DNA of 64,000 bases. It comes from Paracoccus marcusii (lineage in GTDB: Bacteria; Pseudomonadota; Alphaproteobacteria; Rhodobacterales; Rhodobacteraceae). The translations under genes and the position numbers were made by a program. Below are positions 17,651 through 26,227 of the stretch, in pieces. The DNA lies in NCBI RefSeq assembly GCF_028621715.1, contig NZ_CP117466.1:2244501-2308500 (forward strand), read 5' to 3'. The notes under the pieces were generated by a model. It did not search any database and was not told the DNA's origin. It saw nothing but the letters and a program-made list of their open reading frames with translations. The stretch's first letter is position 1, and each line of letters starts with the position of its first letter.

Positions 17651-18664
17651 GTGAGCACAAAGCGACCGACGTTGGAAGACATAGCCCGGGTCGCGGGCGT
17701 TTCGCGTGCGACGGTTTCCCTTGTCGTGCGACAGTCTCCTCTCGTGGCCGAACACACGCGGATGATGGTCGAAAGGGTCATGGCGGACCTCGACTATGTT
17801 CGAGACATCGGCGCCGCTCGTTTGCGCAACAACAGCAGCCGGACAGTCGGCGTGATCGTGCCCAACCTGGTGAACTCGTTCTTCACCGAGTTCCTGACCG
17901 GCGTCGAGCAGGTGATGCGGGCGCAGGACCGCGTCGTGCTGCTGGCCAACAGCGAGGATGAGCCGCAGCGCCAGGACGAGATCCTGCAGCGGTTTCGGGG
18001 TCATGGCGTGGACGGGGTGATCCTTTGCCCTGCCGCTGGAACGGATCCGGCGCTGCCAACGCGGATTCAGCGTTGGGGGTTGCCCATGGTGCAGGCGCTG
18101 CGCGAGGTCGGCACGCAACAGACGGACTATGCGGGCGCCGACTATGTTGCCGGGGTTGGCCTGGCACTTCAGCATCTTGCGGATCTGGGGCACCAGCGGA
18201 TCGCCTTTCTGTCGGTGCGCGCGATGACCTCAGCCAAGGCGGAGCGGCTGGAGGGCTTCTCATTGGGTTTGTCACTGACCGGTGCCATCGATGCAGGGAT
18301 CGTGGAGGCCGACTTGACCTGGGAGGGTGCGGCTCTCGCCGCCGACGAGGTTTTGGCCCTGCCGTCAAGGCCGACGGCAGTCCTATGCTTCAACGACGTT
18401 CTGGCGGCCGGGCTCATGCTGGGGCTGCGCCGTGCGGATCGCCAGCCGGGACGGGACATCGCGGTGGTCGGCCTGGATGATCTTCCGCTGGCGGAACTGA
18501 CCTATCCGCCGATGAGCAGCGTCGCCATGTGCCCGGCGGTGATCGGCGCAGAGGCTGCGCGGCTGCTGACCACGCGGCTGGCAGAGCCGGGGCGCCCGAT
18601 TGAGCGGTTCCTTCAGGCCCCCGCGCTGATGGTGCGCGAAAGCTCCGGGGCAAAAATCGTTTGA
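17651..18664 (+). CDS. LacI-family transcriptional regulator
   Basis: A 337-residue repressor-type protein. The N-terminal helix-turn-helix reads TLEDIARVAGVSRATVSLVV, followed by the hinge and a periplasmic-binding-protein-like sensor domain starting TVGVIVPNLVNSFFTE. The GTG at 17651 is chosen as start because GGAG at 17639-17642 is well spaced and the family begins just before this helix; a longer ATG frame at 17564 adds non-family residues. It lies 69 bp upstream of an amino-acid ABC permease gene, with a 16-bp palindrome in between, so local control of that transporter is likely. The inducer is unknown. Confidence 0.88.
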   Translation: MSTKRPTLEDIARVAGVSRATVSLVVRQSPLVAEHTRMMVERVMADLDYVRDIGAARLRNNSSRTVGVIVPNLVNSFFTEFLTGVEQVMRAQDRVVLLANSEDEPQRQDEILQRFRGHGVDGVILCPAAGTDPALPTRIQRWGLPMVQALREVGTQQTDYAGADYVAGVGLALQHLADLGHQRIAFLSVRAMTSAKAERLEGFSLGLSLTGAIDAGIVEADLTWEGAALAADEVLALPSRPTAVLCFNDVLAAGLMLGLRRADRQPGRDIAVVGLDDLPLAELTYPPMSSVAMCPAVIGAEAARLLTTRLAEPGRPIERFLQAPALMVRESSGAKIV

Positions 18665-18699
18665 CACATTTGCATCGTTGCGTTTTAGATCGTTCTAAA
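18661..18699 (+). promoter_or_regulatory. Promoter with overlapping LacI-type operator
   Basis: A consensus -35 TTGACA (18661-18666) contains the TGA stop codon of the LacI gene. The inverted repeat TTTAGA-TCGT-TCTAAA (18684-18699) with a central CG, typical of LacI operators, begins 17 bp downstream and covers the expected -10 position. A repressor bound there would block the promoter of the permease operon. Confidence 0.6.
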
Positions 18700-18733
18700 T
18701 CGTGAAAACGAGCACATCCGCAGGGGAGGGCAG

Positions 18734-19402
18734 ATGTATCGCTTCAACTTTCAGCCGGTGTTCGAAAATCTGGACATGCTGGCCCACGGGGCGTGGCTGA
18801 CGGTCCAGCTGTCGTTCTCGGCCATGGCCATCGGACTGGTCGTGTCGGTCCTGGGGGCGGTCGCCAAGACGTCCGGTATCAAACCGCTGCGCTGGATCGT
18901 CGATGCCTATGTCGAGGTGATCCGCAACACGCCCTTCCTGATCCAGATCTTCTTCATCTTCTTCGGCCTGCCCGCCCTGGGCATCAGCATGTCACCCAAT
19001 ACCGCGGCCCTCGTGGCGCTGGTTGTCAATGTCGGCGCCTATGGGACCGAGATCATCCGCGCGGGCATCGAATCGATCCCGCAGGGCCAGATCGAGGCCG
19101 GACGCGCCTTGGCCCTGTCCCCCGTGCAGATCTTCCGCCACGTCGTGCTGAAGCCCGCCCTGCGCAACATCTATCCGTCGCTGACCAGCCAGTTCATCTA
19201 TCTGATGCTGACCTCCAGCGTGGTGTCGGTCATCTCGGCGACCGACCTTGCTGCGGCGGGGGCGGACCTTAACGCCCGCACCTTCGCCAGCTTCGAGATC
19301 TATCTGGTGCTGACGGCCCTGTATTTCCTGCTGGCCTTGGGCTTCTCGACCCTGTTCGCGACGCTGCGGCGGGTGTTCTTCAACTATCCGGCGGGGCGCT
19401 GA
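18734..19402 (+). CDS. Polar amino-acid ABC transporter permease (HisM/GlnP-like)
   Basis: A 222-residue inner-membrane permease of the His/Glu/Gln/Arg/opine family. It has the family loop EVIRNTPFLIQIFFIFFGLP and the EAA loop EIIRAGIESIPQGQIEAGRAL, and about five membrane helices. RBS GGGGAGGG lies about 6 bases before the ATG. It is the first gene of what was an ABC operon: the next permease starts two bases after its stop but breaks off after about 16 codons at an insertion-sequence remnant, and no ATPase or binding protein follows. On its own it is probably non-functional or relies on genes elsewhere. Confidence 0.88.
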   Translation: MYRFNFQPVFENLDMLAHGAWLTVQLSFSAMAIGLVVSVLGAVAKTSGIKPLRWIVDAYVEVIRNTPFLIQIFFIFFGLPALGISMSPNTAALVALVVNVGAYGTEIIRAGIESIPQGQIEAGRALALSPVQIFRHVVLKPALRNIYPSLTSQFIYLMLTSSVVSVISATDLAAAGADLNARTFASFEIYLVLTALYFLLALGFSTLFATLRRVFFNYPAGR

Positions 19403-19403
19403 C

Positions 19404-19451
19404 ATGATCCGTGAGTTCTCCTCCGCCGACGTGCTGTTCATCCTGATGGCC
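19404..19451 (+). pseudogene. Truncated second amino-acid ABC permease
   Basis: An ATG one base after the upstream TGA opens MIREFSSADVLFILMA, which looks like the N-terminus of a second HisM/HisQ-type permease. After this point the + strand frame runs into IS3-type transposase sequence in antisense and meets a stop at about 19467-19469. The rest of the permease gene is absent from the window. Confidence 0.6.
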
Positions 19452-19693
19452 AGCCCCTCTTCGCGGTAGAGTCGATACAGCTTCTTCGGGTTCATCAGCA
19501 TGCCCCTGCGCTCCAGCAGTAGTCCGATCCGCCGATAGCCGAACCGGCGACGCACAGCCGCGACCTCCTGCATGGCCTTGCGGATCTCCGGATTGTCGGG
19601 CGGCCGCTCGCGACGCACCGTCTTCGGATCGACACCGACCAGGATGCAGGCCCGGCGTTGCGAGATGACGTGATCCCGCATCGCTTTGAGCAC
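19452..19693 (-). pseudogene. IS3-type transposase orfB, 5' fragment
   Basis: About 80 residues of OrfB with the family-typical N-terminal region: SQRRACILVGVDPKTVRR, VRRRFGYRRIGLLLERRG and PKKLYRLYREEGLA. The DDE integrase core that should follow is missing; downstream codons belong to the antisense of the amino-acid permease. OrfB is normally made by programmed frameshifting from orfA, consistent with the overlap of frames here. Confidence 0.75.
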
Positions 19694-19719
19694 TGCGTCC
19701 CGCCGCGCTTTCGGTGTCG

Positions 19720-20022
19720 TCAGGCCTCAGCCATGGTCCTTGGACCAGTGGCGTCCCATGGCTTCGATCCCAGAAGATCCTTCAGCACGATGTTGTCGAG
19801 CATGGCATCTGCCAGCAGACGCTTCAGCTTGCCGTTTTCGTCCTCGAGCGCCTTCAGCCTTTGGGCATCGGACACGTCCATGCCGCCATACTTGGCCTTG
19901 AGCTTGTAGAACGTCGCCGGGCTGAGACCATGCCGGCGACAGACATCCGCCGTCGCCATTCCGGCTTCCTGCTCCTTGATCATCCCAATGATCTGCGCCT
20001 CGGTGAAGCGGCTTTTTCTCAT
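19720..20022 (-). CDS. IS3-type transposase orfA
   Basis: A 100-residue OrfA with the helix-turn-helix of IS3-group elements ([19 protein letters not shown], then [23 protein letters not shown]) and a leucine-zipper-like stretch ([21 protein letters not shown]). Start ATG at 20022 with a purine-rich region before it. It appears intact but its orfB partner is truncated, so it is a relic. Confidence 0.8.
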   Translation of the reverse strand: MRKSRFTEAQIIGMIKEQEAGMATADVCRRHGLSPATFYKLKAKYGGMDVSDAQRLKALEDENGKLKRLLADAMLDNIVLKDLLGSKPWDATGPRTMAEA

Positions 20023-20089
20023 GTCGTCTGCTCCTTCGTGATGAAGCAAACTCTACAATAAACCGAGGGACGTTCCGGGGGGCAGGTCA

Positions 20090-20755
20090 CCCAGGAATTG
20101 AAATCCTCGGGGAACAGGCCCTGCTCATCACAAAGAAGATGTCTCTCGAAGGTTGGGAGGGGTGTTTTGGTGCCGTTCGCCTCGCGGATTGTGGTCGCCT
20201 GCATCCGTGATGTCGGGCGAGCAAGGTCCACATCCATTGGATTGGCGCTCATCTCTCTGATCTGGCGATAGACGTCCTGGCGTTCGTCGGACAGATCTTT
20301 GATCTCGACGCGGAACCGGGTGAGCCACTGATTGGCGAGCTTCTCGGCTTCAGCCTCGAGCGTTTCACGAACCTGTGGGACGAGGCCCAAGGCTGCGATA
20401 CTGACATGCGCCTCCATGAGCGCCGTTTCCATGTCGTCGGCTTTGCCTCCGTGCCGAGCGAGGTAATCGCTGTATGTCGTTGCAAGATCGCGGATGATCG
20501 CTCGACCGGTACGGCGGTAAGCGTCCTCGATGACGGCGTAGTCAGCCTCTTCTAGAAAATCGTCGAAGGTCATCGCGCCGCCCTTCAGGCTCGTGCCCTC
20601 GACTGTCATGACAGATTTCCGGGCGGCCTCAATTTCGGTCTTGTAGCGCGCGCGGATGCCGTTCAGCACTTTGTGCATTTCTGAATGGGCCAGCTTCCCA
20701 CGCATCTGCCAGCAGGCCATCGACCGCCAACTCGTGTGCGAGAGAAGTCAGCCGC
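20090..20755 (-). pseudogene. Gene fragment, possibly C-terminal part of a DEAD/DEAH-type helicase-like protein
   Basis: About 200 residues open on the - strand, ending abruptly at the IS end (after FPEDFNSW) and beginning abruptly at about 20755 next to the TAXI fragment. The text (for example DYAVIEDAYRRTGRAIIRDL, LSDERQDVYRQIREM) and the ending HLLCDEQGLFPEDFNSW recall, from memory, the C-terminal region of large helicase/restriction-like proteins where a WE...WYRNP segment follows. That identification is weak. Both ends are broken, so it is a remnant either way. Confidence 0.45.
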
Positions 20756-20762
20756 TTTATAG

Positions 20763-21155
20763 GGCGCGCATACCGCTGCGGATGCGCAAGCCGGTAGCGG
20801 CGCCTTCGAGGGCCGGACGGCCCCGCAGTTTGCCGAGATCCGGGCGCTGTTCCCCATTCCCTCGCTGACCATGCACTTCGTCGTTGCAGGTGGTGATGGG
20901 TCGACGACGCTGGACGCATTCGAGGGCAAGCGCATCCTCATTGGAAAGGGTAGCTTCGGTGCGACCGAGGGTGAGAAGTATCTCGAGTTGTTCGGGCTGA
21001 TGGATGACGTGACCATCGCTGACGCCGAACTTTCCAATGCCGGTGACGGGCTGACGAACGGTCAGATCGACAGCTTTGTCACGGCTGGCAGCTTTCCCGC
21101 GCCGAACGTAGTGGAGGCGGCCGCTAGTCAGGATGTCCGGCTTCTGTCGCTGGTG
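20763..21155 (+). pseudogene. Fragment of a TAXI-family TRAP solute-binding protein
   Basis: Open frame starting after a stop at 20760-20762, without its own start codon. It matches the middle of a TAXI-type binding protein: LFPIPSLTMHFVV, LDAFEGKRILIGKGSFGATE, and GQIDSFVTAGSFPAPNVVEA. The N-terminal signal peptide and the C-terminal part are missing. At about 21155 it runs in frame into the membrane permease, so a deletion has joined the two genes. Confidence 0.7.
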
Positions 21156-22841
21156 CCCAACCTGGTGGCCAGGCCGCTGCATGTGGCACTGATCCTGCCA
21201 TGGATATTCTTGTTCACTGACCAGCGTGCCGCGCGCTGGGTATCGGCCTTTGGCGTCGTCCTGGCAATCGCGGGGATGGCAGCGGCCATCTGGATTGCAC
21301 TGAACGCCGATCGACTTACCGACCAGTATGGCTTCGTCGAGACGGGGTTCCAATATGCGGTCGGTGGCGCCCTGCTGCTGGCCGTGCTGGAGGCCGCGCG
21401 TCGTGCAATCGGCTGGCCATTGCCCATCGTCGCGGGGCTGGCGCTGCTCTACGCTGCTTTCGGTCAGTATGTCCCGGGCGAGTTCGGGCACGCGCCGCTA
21501 CCGCCCGCCAGCCTGATGGGGACGCTGACCCTGGCGGAAGGCGGGATCTTCGGGCAGCTGACGGGTGTCTCGGTGGGCGTCGTGGCAATCTTCGTCATCT
21601 TCGGCGCGGTCCTGAACGCGGGCGAGGCAGGGCAGGGGTTCATGAACCTTGCCGCCGCGGCCGCGGGCCGGTTGCGGGGCGGCGCGGGCAAGGTCTCCGT
21701 CATCGCCTCGGCGCTGTTCGGGTCGATCTCGGGATCGGCCTCTGCCAATGTCGCATCGACAGGTGCGGTGACCATCCCGGCAATGATCCGCATGGGATAT
21801 CCACGCCGGATCGCCGGGGCGGTGGAGGCTGTCGCCTCGTCGGGCGGCCAGATCATGCCGCCGTTGATGGGGGCAGGGGCTTTCGTCATGGTCGAACTGA
21901 CCGGCACGCCCTACACGCAGATCATCATGGCTGCCCTGCTGCCTGCACTTCTGTACTTCGCGGTGGTCTGGTTCGGGATCGATGCCTATGCACGCCGATT
22001 GGACCTGGGGGGATTGCCACCCGGCCAGCAGCCCGCCCGGCGGGAGGTCCTGATCACCTCCGCCTTCTTCATGGTGCCCTTTGCGGTTCTGCTGGGGGCG
22101 ATGTTCTGGGCCGGTTATACGCCGCAATATTCCGCGGGCCTGGCGATCATCGCGGGGGCGGTGCTGCTGCTTACGGGCGCCGACATGCGCATCGACCTGC
22201 GGCGTGCCGCGGGCCGGGCCGAGGTCGCACTGATTGGTGCCGCGCGGCAGGTGTCGCTCATCGCGGCCATCATCCTGTGCGCCTCGATCATTGTCGGCGT
22301 GCTTGCCATCACCGGGCTGGGGGTCAAGATCACCTCCCTGATCCTGTCGGCGTCGAACGGTGGCCTGTGGCCTTCCCTTCTGCTGACAGCATTGGCCTGT
22401 CTTGTTCTGGGCATGGAGGTGCCGACGACTGCGGCCTACGTGATCTGCGTCTCGGTCGCAGGGCCGGCGCTGACCACGCTTGGCCTCGAGCCGCTGCAGG
22501 CGCATCTCTTCGTGTTCTGGTTCGCGCTTCTCTCGACCATCACCCCTCCAGTCTGCGGCGCTGTCTTCATTGCGGCCGGAATGGCGGAGGAGAACTGGCT
22601 GCGCGTAGCCATGACCGCGATGGCACTCGGTGTGGGGCTCTACCTGATCCCCCTCGGCATGATCGCGCGCCCGGACCTGATCCGCCTGGCTGAGGCCCCG
22701 GGCGCCGCACTTTTCTCCGCCGGTCTGGTGGGCGGCGGGTGCATCGCCATATCATATGCGATCATCGGCGTGCAGAAACTGATGGTGCGAATGATGTGCT
22801 TGGCAATCGGGATGGCCCTCATTTTTGTGCCCTTGGGATGA
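20871..22841 (+). CDS. TRAP transporter fused permease, N-terminus replaced by TAXI fragment
   Basis: The 656-residue frame from ATG 20871 begins with about 95 residues of TAXI binding protein and continues as a fused small+large TRAP permease from VPNLVARPLHVALILPWIF onward. Family landmarks: VLEAARRAIGWPLPIVAGLA, the GSISGSASANVASTGAVTIP segment, SSGGQIMPPLMGAGAFVMVE, and [21 protein letters not shown] normal fused permease has a short membrane N-terminus here, so the first helix is lost. The ATG is internal to the TAXI domain and has no clear ribosome binding site. Function is doubtful; the hydrophobic core is otherwise intact and not frameshifted, which suggests a recent event or retained use. 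Confidence 0.75.
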   Translation: MHFVVAGGDGSTTLDAFEGKRILIGKGSFGATEGEKYLELFGLMDDVTIADAELSNAGDGLTNGQIDSFVTAGSFPAPNVVEAAASQDVRLLSLVPNLVARPLHVALILPWIFLFTDQRAARWVSAFGVVLAIAGMAAAIWIALNADRLTDQYGFVETGFQYAVGGALLLAVLEAARRAIGWPLPIVAGLALLYAAFGQYVPGEFGHAPLPPASLMGTLTLAEGGIFGQLTGVSVGVVAIFVIFGAVLNAGEAGQGFMNLAAAAAGRLRGGAGKVSVIASALFGSISGSASANVASTGAVTIPAMIRMGYPRRIAGAVEAVASSGGQIMPPLMGAGAFVMVELTGTPYTQIIMAALLPALLYFAVVWFGIDAYARRLDLGGLPPGQQPARREVLITSAFFMVPFAVLLGAMFWAGYTPQYSAGLAIIAGAVLLLTGADMRIDLRRAAGRAEVALIGAARQVSLIAAIILCASIIVGVLAITGLGVKITSLILSASNGGLWPSLLLTALACLVLGMEVPTTAAYVICVSVAGPALTTLGLEPLQAHLFVFWFALLSTITPPVCGAVFIAAGMAEENWLRVAMTAMALGVGLYLIPLGMIARPDLIRLAEAPGAALFSAGLVGGGCIAISYAIIGVQKLMVRMMCLAIGMALIFVPLG

Positions 22842-22849
22842 AGACAAGA

Positions 22850-22891
22850 CGGCCGACGCCGCGCCGAAATCGGCGGCGCGGGTGTCGGCCG
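22850..22891. terminator. Strong hairpin between convergent genes
   Basis: Arms CGGCCGAC (22850-22857) / GTCGGCCG (22884-22891) enclose a second stem CCGCGCC (22859-22865) / GGCGCGG (22875-22881). It lies 9 bp after the TRAP stop and before the end of the convergent antiporter gene. No U-tract follows, so it may act as a bidirectional or Rho-assisted stop. Confidence 0.55.
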
Positions 22892-23008
22892 GGTGAAGCT
22901 CTATCCGCTTTGAACTCTGGCATCTGGCCGTGATCTGCTGTTCGGGCCAGCAGCGCGACCTTACCTAATCTCCGCACCACAAGGCAGTACGTGCATGCAA
23001 CCGGGCCA

Positions 23009-24328
23009 TCAGTGCGGATCCCTGCCTGGTCCCTGGAAACCCGGGGGTGGCACGGCGTCTTCGGCATCGGGGTCGCGGCCCTGCACGCGGTCCAGCATTC
23101 GCATGATCGGTGTGACCGACAGGCCGTGCATGATGATGGACATCAGCACGACCAGTCCGACGATCGCCCAAAGACGTGCCGCGTGCTGCAGGTCATCGAT
23201 GTGGTTCAGGCCATAGGCCAGGTAGTAGAACGACCCGATGCCCCGGATGCCGAAGAAGGCGATCGTCATTCGTTCATGCCAAGGGGCGCTGATGCCCGTC
23301 ATGCCCACCAGGGCGGTGATCGGGCGGATCACCAGCAGGATCACCAGGGCCGCTGCGATATCCATGGGGACCAGGGGCGACAGCAGCCCATTGACGATCG
23401 CGCCTCCGAACAGGAGCAGAAGCACCATCATCGAGATCCGTTCGATCTGTTCGATCAGGTCGTGCATGGATTTGTGGAAGTCGTGATCCCTGTGGGCCTG
23501 TCTGAAGGTCAGGGCGGTGACGAAGACCGACAGGAAGCCGTAGGCATGGAACACCTCGGTCAGGCCATAGGACACGAATGTCGCCGACAGCGCGATCAGG
23601 CCGTCACCGGTCCTTACCAGACGGCTTTCCGCGGGGATGTGGAACGTGATCCATCCAAACAGCCGCCCGACCAGATAGCCGCCCAGGATGCCGACGCCGA
23701 TCTCCCAAACGACATTGTAGGTCAGCCAGTCCAGGGCCCAAGGTTCGTGCGTCACGGACGCGGCCGCCAGGGCTATGGCCAGATGGACGAAGGGGAAAGC
23801 GGCGCCGTCGTTCACGCCTGCCTCGGATGTCAGGGCGAACCGGACCTCGTCCTCCTCGCCCGTCCTCGGGGGGCCGACCTGCACGTCCGAGGCCAGGACC
23901 GGATCCGTCGGTGCCAGAACCGCCCCGAGGAGCAGCGCCATGGCCCACGGCAGGGCCAGCCATGTCCCGGCAAGGACGGCAATCAGCGCGATCCCCAAGG
24001 GCAGGGTCAGAAAGATCAGTCGCCAGGTGATCAGCCATGAGCGCAGGCCCAGCACCCGATCGATCTTGAGGCCCGCGCCCATCAGCGCGATGATCACCAC
24101 GAATTCGGCAAACCGTTCGGTGATTTCAGGGTGCTCCAGGGGCAAGGGGGCGAACCTCAAGCCGGGAATGGCACCCAGACCCATGCCAAGGCCGATACAG
24201 ACGATCGGGAGGGACAGTGGAACACGGCGGAGAGCCAGGGGCAGCCAGGCTACGAGTGCAATCAGCAGCCCCAGTCCCATCATCAGAAGGATGTACGGAT
24301 CGGGTGGCCGGGTCAGGGTTTCGAACAT
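23009..24328 (-). CDS. CPA1-type Na+/H+ (cation/proton) antiporter
   Basis: A 439-residue membrane protein with about 12 hydrophobic segments of the NhaP/CPA1 type. Key regions: LGAVLAPTDPVLASDVQVG, which contains the TDP motif of the unwound helix, and the downstream SEAGVNDGAAFPFVHLA, the ND pair of CPA1 antiporters. It exchanges Na+ or K+ for protons across the inner membrane. Start ATG at 24328 (MFETLTRPPDPYIL) is preceded by an AAAGG-type site; the longer frame upstream lacks family features. It is a single-gene unit convergent with the TRAP gene. Confidence 0.85.
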   Translation of the reverse strand: MFETLTRPPDPYILLMMGLGLLIALVAWLPLALRRVPLSLPIVCIGLGMGLGAIPGLRFAPLPLEHPEITERFAEFVVIIALMGAGLKIDRVLGLRSWLITWRLIFLTLPLGIALIAVLAGTWLALPWAMALLLGAVLAPTDPVLASDVQVGPPRTGEEDEVRFALTSEAGVNDGAAFPFVHLAIALAAASVTHEPWALDWLTYNVVWEIGVGILGGYLVGRLFGWITFHIPAESRLVRTGDGLIALSATFVSYGLTEVFHAYGFLSVFVTALTFRQAHRDHDFHKSMHDLIEQIERISMMVLLLLFGGAIVNGLLSPLVPMDIAAALVILLVIRPITALVGMTGISAPWHERMTIAFFGIRGIGSFYYLAYGLNHIDDLQHAARLWAIVGLVVLMSIIMHGLSVTPIMRMLDRVQGRDPDAEDAVPPPGFQGPGRDPH

Positions 24329-24691
24329 GTCATGCCTTTCGAAACCGCGCCGAAGGCAGGGTTCGATTGAGGGAAGTGAAGGGGAAAGGAAAGTCCGGCG
24401 GTCGGACGACGTATGGTGGTAAGACACCGCAATGTGTCCGGGCAGCCAACCGTGATGCTGCCGAAAGGTTCCTGAGTTACATATGCGGCTGACGAGTTTG
24501 ACAGATGACGAGACGGTTCCGACCTGGACGTCGATGAGCCCGGACCCTGTGGAATCGCCCATCGACTGGGCAAGCGGCTGATGTGAAGTGCATGACGATG
24601 GATAGGGTTTTTTGTTAGGACGTCCGAGACGGGCCGCGCGCCTTCATGCGATGCGTCGATCAGTTTCACCTTTGAGTACGAAGGATCTCCC
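24329..24691. other. Intergenic region between divergent antiporter and SDR genes
   Basis: About 360 bp that should carry both promoters. A TTGACA at 24498-24503 is a possible -35 for the rightward gene but no convincing -10 is seen. No gene, repeat or RNA is recognised. Confidence 0.3.
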
Positions 24692-25477
24692 ATGGCCAGA
24701 CTGTCCGGAAAGACGGCCCTCGTGACAGGCGCGGCGCGCGGCATCGGTGCGGCCATCGCAACAGCCTTTGCCAACGAGGGCGCACATGTCGTTGTCACTG
24801 ACATCGATAGGATCGGCGGCCATGCCGTGGCAGACGCGATTGGTGGGACATTCGCCCGGCTCGACGTCACTTCCGAAGCGGACTGGAGTACCATTGCCGA
24901 GCAGTTCCCGACGATGGATATCGTCGTCAACAACGCCGGGGTCACCGGGTTCGAGGGATCCGTCCCACCGGCGCATGATCCGGAAAATGCACGGCTTGCC
25001 GATTGGCGCGCCGTTCATGCCGTCAACCTGGACGGTACCTTCCTGGGCTGCCGCTATGCCATCCGCGCCATGAGGCCGAAAGGCGTGGGATCGATCATCA
25101 ACATCTCCTCGCGCTCGGGGCTTGTCGGCATCCCGATGGCGGCGGCCTACGCGTCCTCCAAGGCCGCCGTTCGCAATCACACGAAAAGCGTGGCGCTGTA
25201 CTGCGCGGGGCAGGGCCTGAACATCCGGTGCAACTCGATCCATCCCGCGGCGGTGATGACGCCGATGTGGGAGCCGATGCTGGGCAATGGCCCCGACCGC
25301 AGCAAGCGGGAAGCGGCAATGGTGGCCGACACGCCCCTGCGCCGCTTCGGCAGGCCCGAGGAGGTGGCTGCGCTGGCGGTCATGCTGGCATCGGACGAGG
25401 CGGCCTACATGACCGGGGCTGAACTGACGATCGATGGGGGTATCCTGGCAGGTTCGGCCGCCGCGCCCGGAAATTAG
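24692..25477 (+). CDS. Short-chain dehydrogenase/reductase
   Basis: A 261-residue classical SDR: cofactor motif TGAARGIG at residues 12-19, NNAG motif in VVNNAGVTG, catalytic serine in ISSRSG and YASSK at the active site, and a C-terminal [11 protein letters not shown]. It oxidises or reduces a hydroxy/keto group with NAD(P). It stands alone between intergenic regions, so the neighbours give no substrate clue; cyclopentanol and 3-hydroxyacyl dehydrogenases are among the nearest functional types by general pattern. Confidence 0.85.
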   Translation: MARLSGKTALVTGAARGIGAAIATAFANEGAHVVVTDIDRIGGHAVADAIGGTFARLDVTSEADWSTIAEQFPTMDIVVNNAGVTGFEGSVPPAHDPENARLADWRAVHAVNLDGTFLGCRYAIRAMRPKGVGSIINISSRSGLVGIPMAAAYASSKAAVRNHTKSVALYCAGQGLNIRCNSIHPAAVMTPMWEPMLGNGPDRSKREAAMVADTPLRRFGRPEEVAALAVMLASDEAAYMTGAELTIDGGILAGSAAAPGN

Positions 25478-25708
25478 GCCGCAAGTGGGGCGAGCGCTGT
25501 ATGTTCACCGGCACTACCGACTGCAGGCAGTGGCGACCATACCCACGGGCAATCCCGAATGGCCGGCAAAGTATTGGTGATGTCCCTAGTTTTGGGATGT
25601 CAGGCCAAGCCAGACGCAGCGGGTGGGCCGGATCGGGGTTCGGGAAGGTATTGCGCTTTCACGGCCTCATGAAGATCATCGCTCAGGAGAGAGATTGAGG
25701 CCCGGCAC

Positions 25709-26227
25709 ATGACCCGATCGCACATGCCAAGCCGACCACCACGGCTTGCAACCTTGCCTCTCGAAGCCTTCGCTCCCCCGGATGCCTGGATCATCGACGA
25801 CGCGGATATGAGCAGTGCGGACCGTCTGCAACTGTATGTTGCAGCCGAAGAAATCGGTGACGCCCATGCAGAGTTCGTCAGGGACCCGGCTTCTGCCATT
25901 GCACTGCCTTTCAGCCAACGCTCAGACGTGCTGTATTTCCGGATGAATGCGATCGTCCTCGCGGTCTGCACGAAGTGCGGCGCCTTGGCAGGCGGCGTCA
26001 GCAATTACCATCCCATCGTGTTTCCCGCGCACCGGGGACTTGGCATCGGTCGCGACTCTCATCTCGTGGCAGATGAGAATGGCATGATCCTGTTCCAGCC
26101 TGAATACTTCTCCAGGGCAGGATACGCCGCCCGTTTGGCAGCCCATAAAGCCGCCGTTGTTCAGGCGATCAGAGAGGGTCGCGTTGTCCATCCGGAAAAC
26201 TGTATGCGCTATCGCAATGCCTGGTAG
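25709..26227 (+). CDS. Unrecognised protein with a GNAT-like motif
   Basis: A 172-residue protein I cannot assign firmly. The segment VFPAHRGLGIGRDSHLVAD (about residues 109-127) resembles the acetyl-CoA-binding motif A of GNAT acetyltransferases (R-G-x-G-x-G/A), and the C-terminal ARLAAHKAAVV could be the following helix. A CTKCG pair of cysteines at about residues 90-94 is unusual. The N-terminal third has no recognised domain. Start may be at 25709 or the next in-frame ATG at 25724. It is a single gene with intergenic space on both sides. Confidence 0.5.
   Translation: MTRSHMPSRPPRLATLPLEAFAPPDAWIIDDADMSSADRLQLYVAAEEIGDAHAEFVRDPASAIALPFSQRSDVLYFRMNAIVLAVCTKCGALAGGVSNYHPIVFPAHRGLGIGRDSHLVADENGMILFQPEYFSRAGYAARLAAHKAAVVQAIREGRVVHPENCMRYRNAW

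Larger units (their letters stand above)
19449..20089 (-). mobile_element. Truncated IS3-family insertion sequence
   Basis: A remnant with orfA and the first part of orfB on the - strand. The upstream end is recognisable by TGACCTGCCCCC reading leftward from 20089, resembling IS3-group terminal repeats. The other end is missing: orfB stops matching at about 19450, where the sequence becomes the permease gene. Without the orfB catalytic DDE residues it cannot move by itself. Confidence 0.72.
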
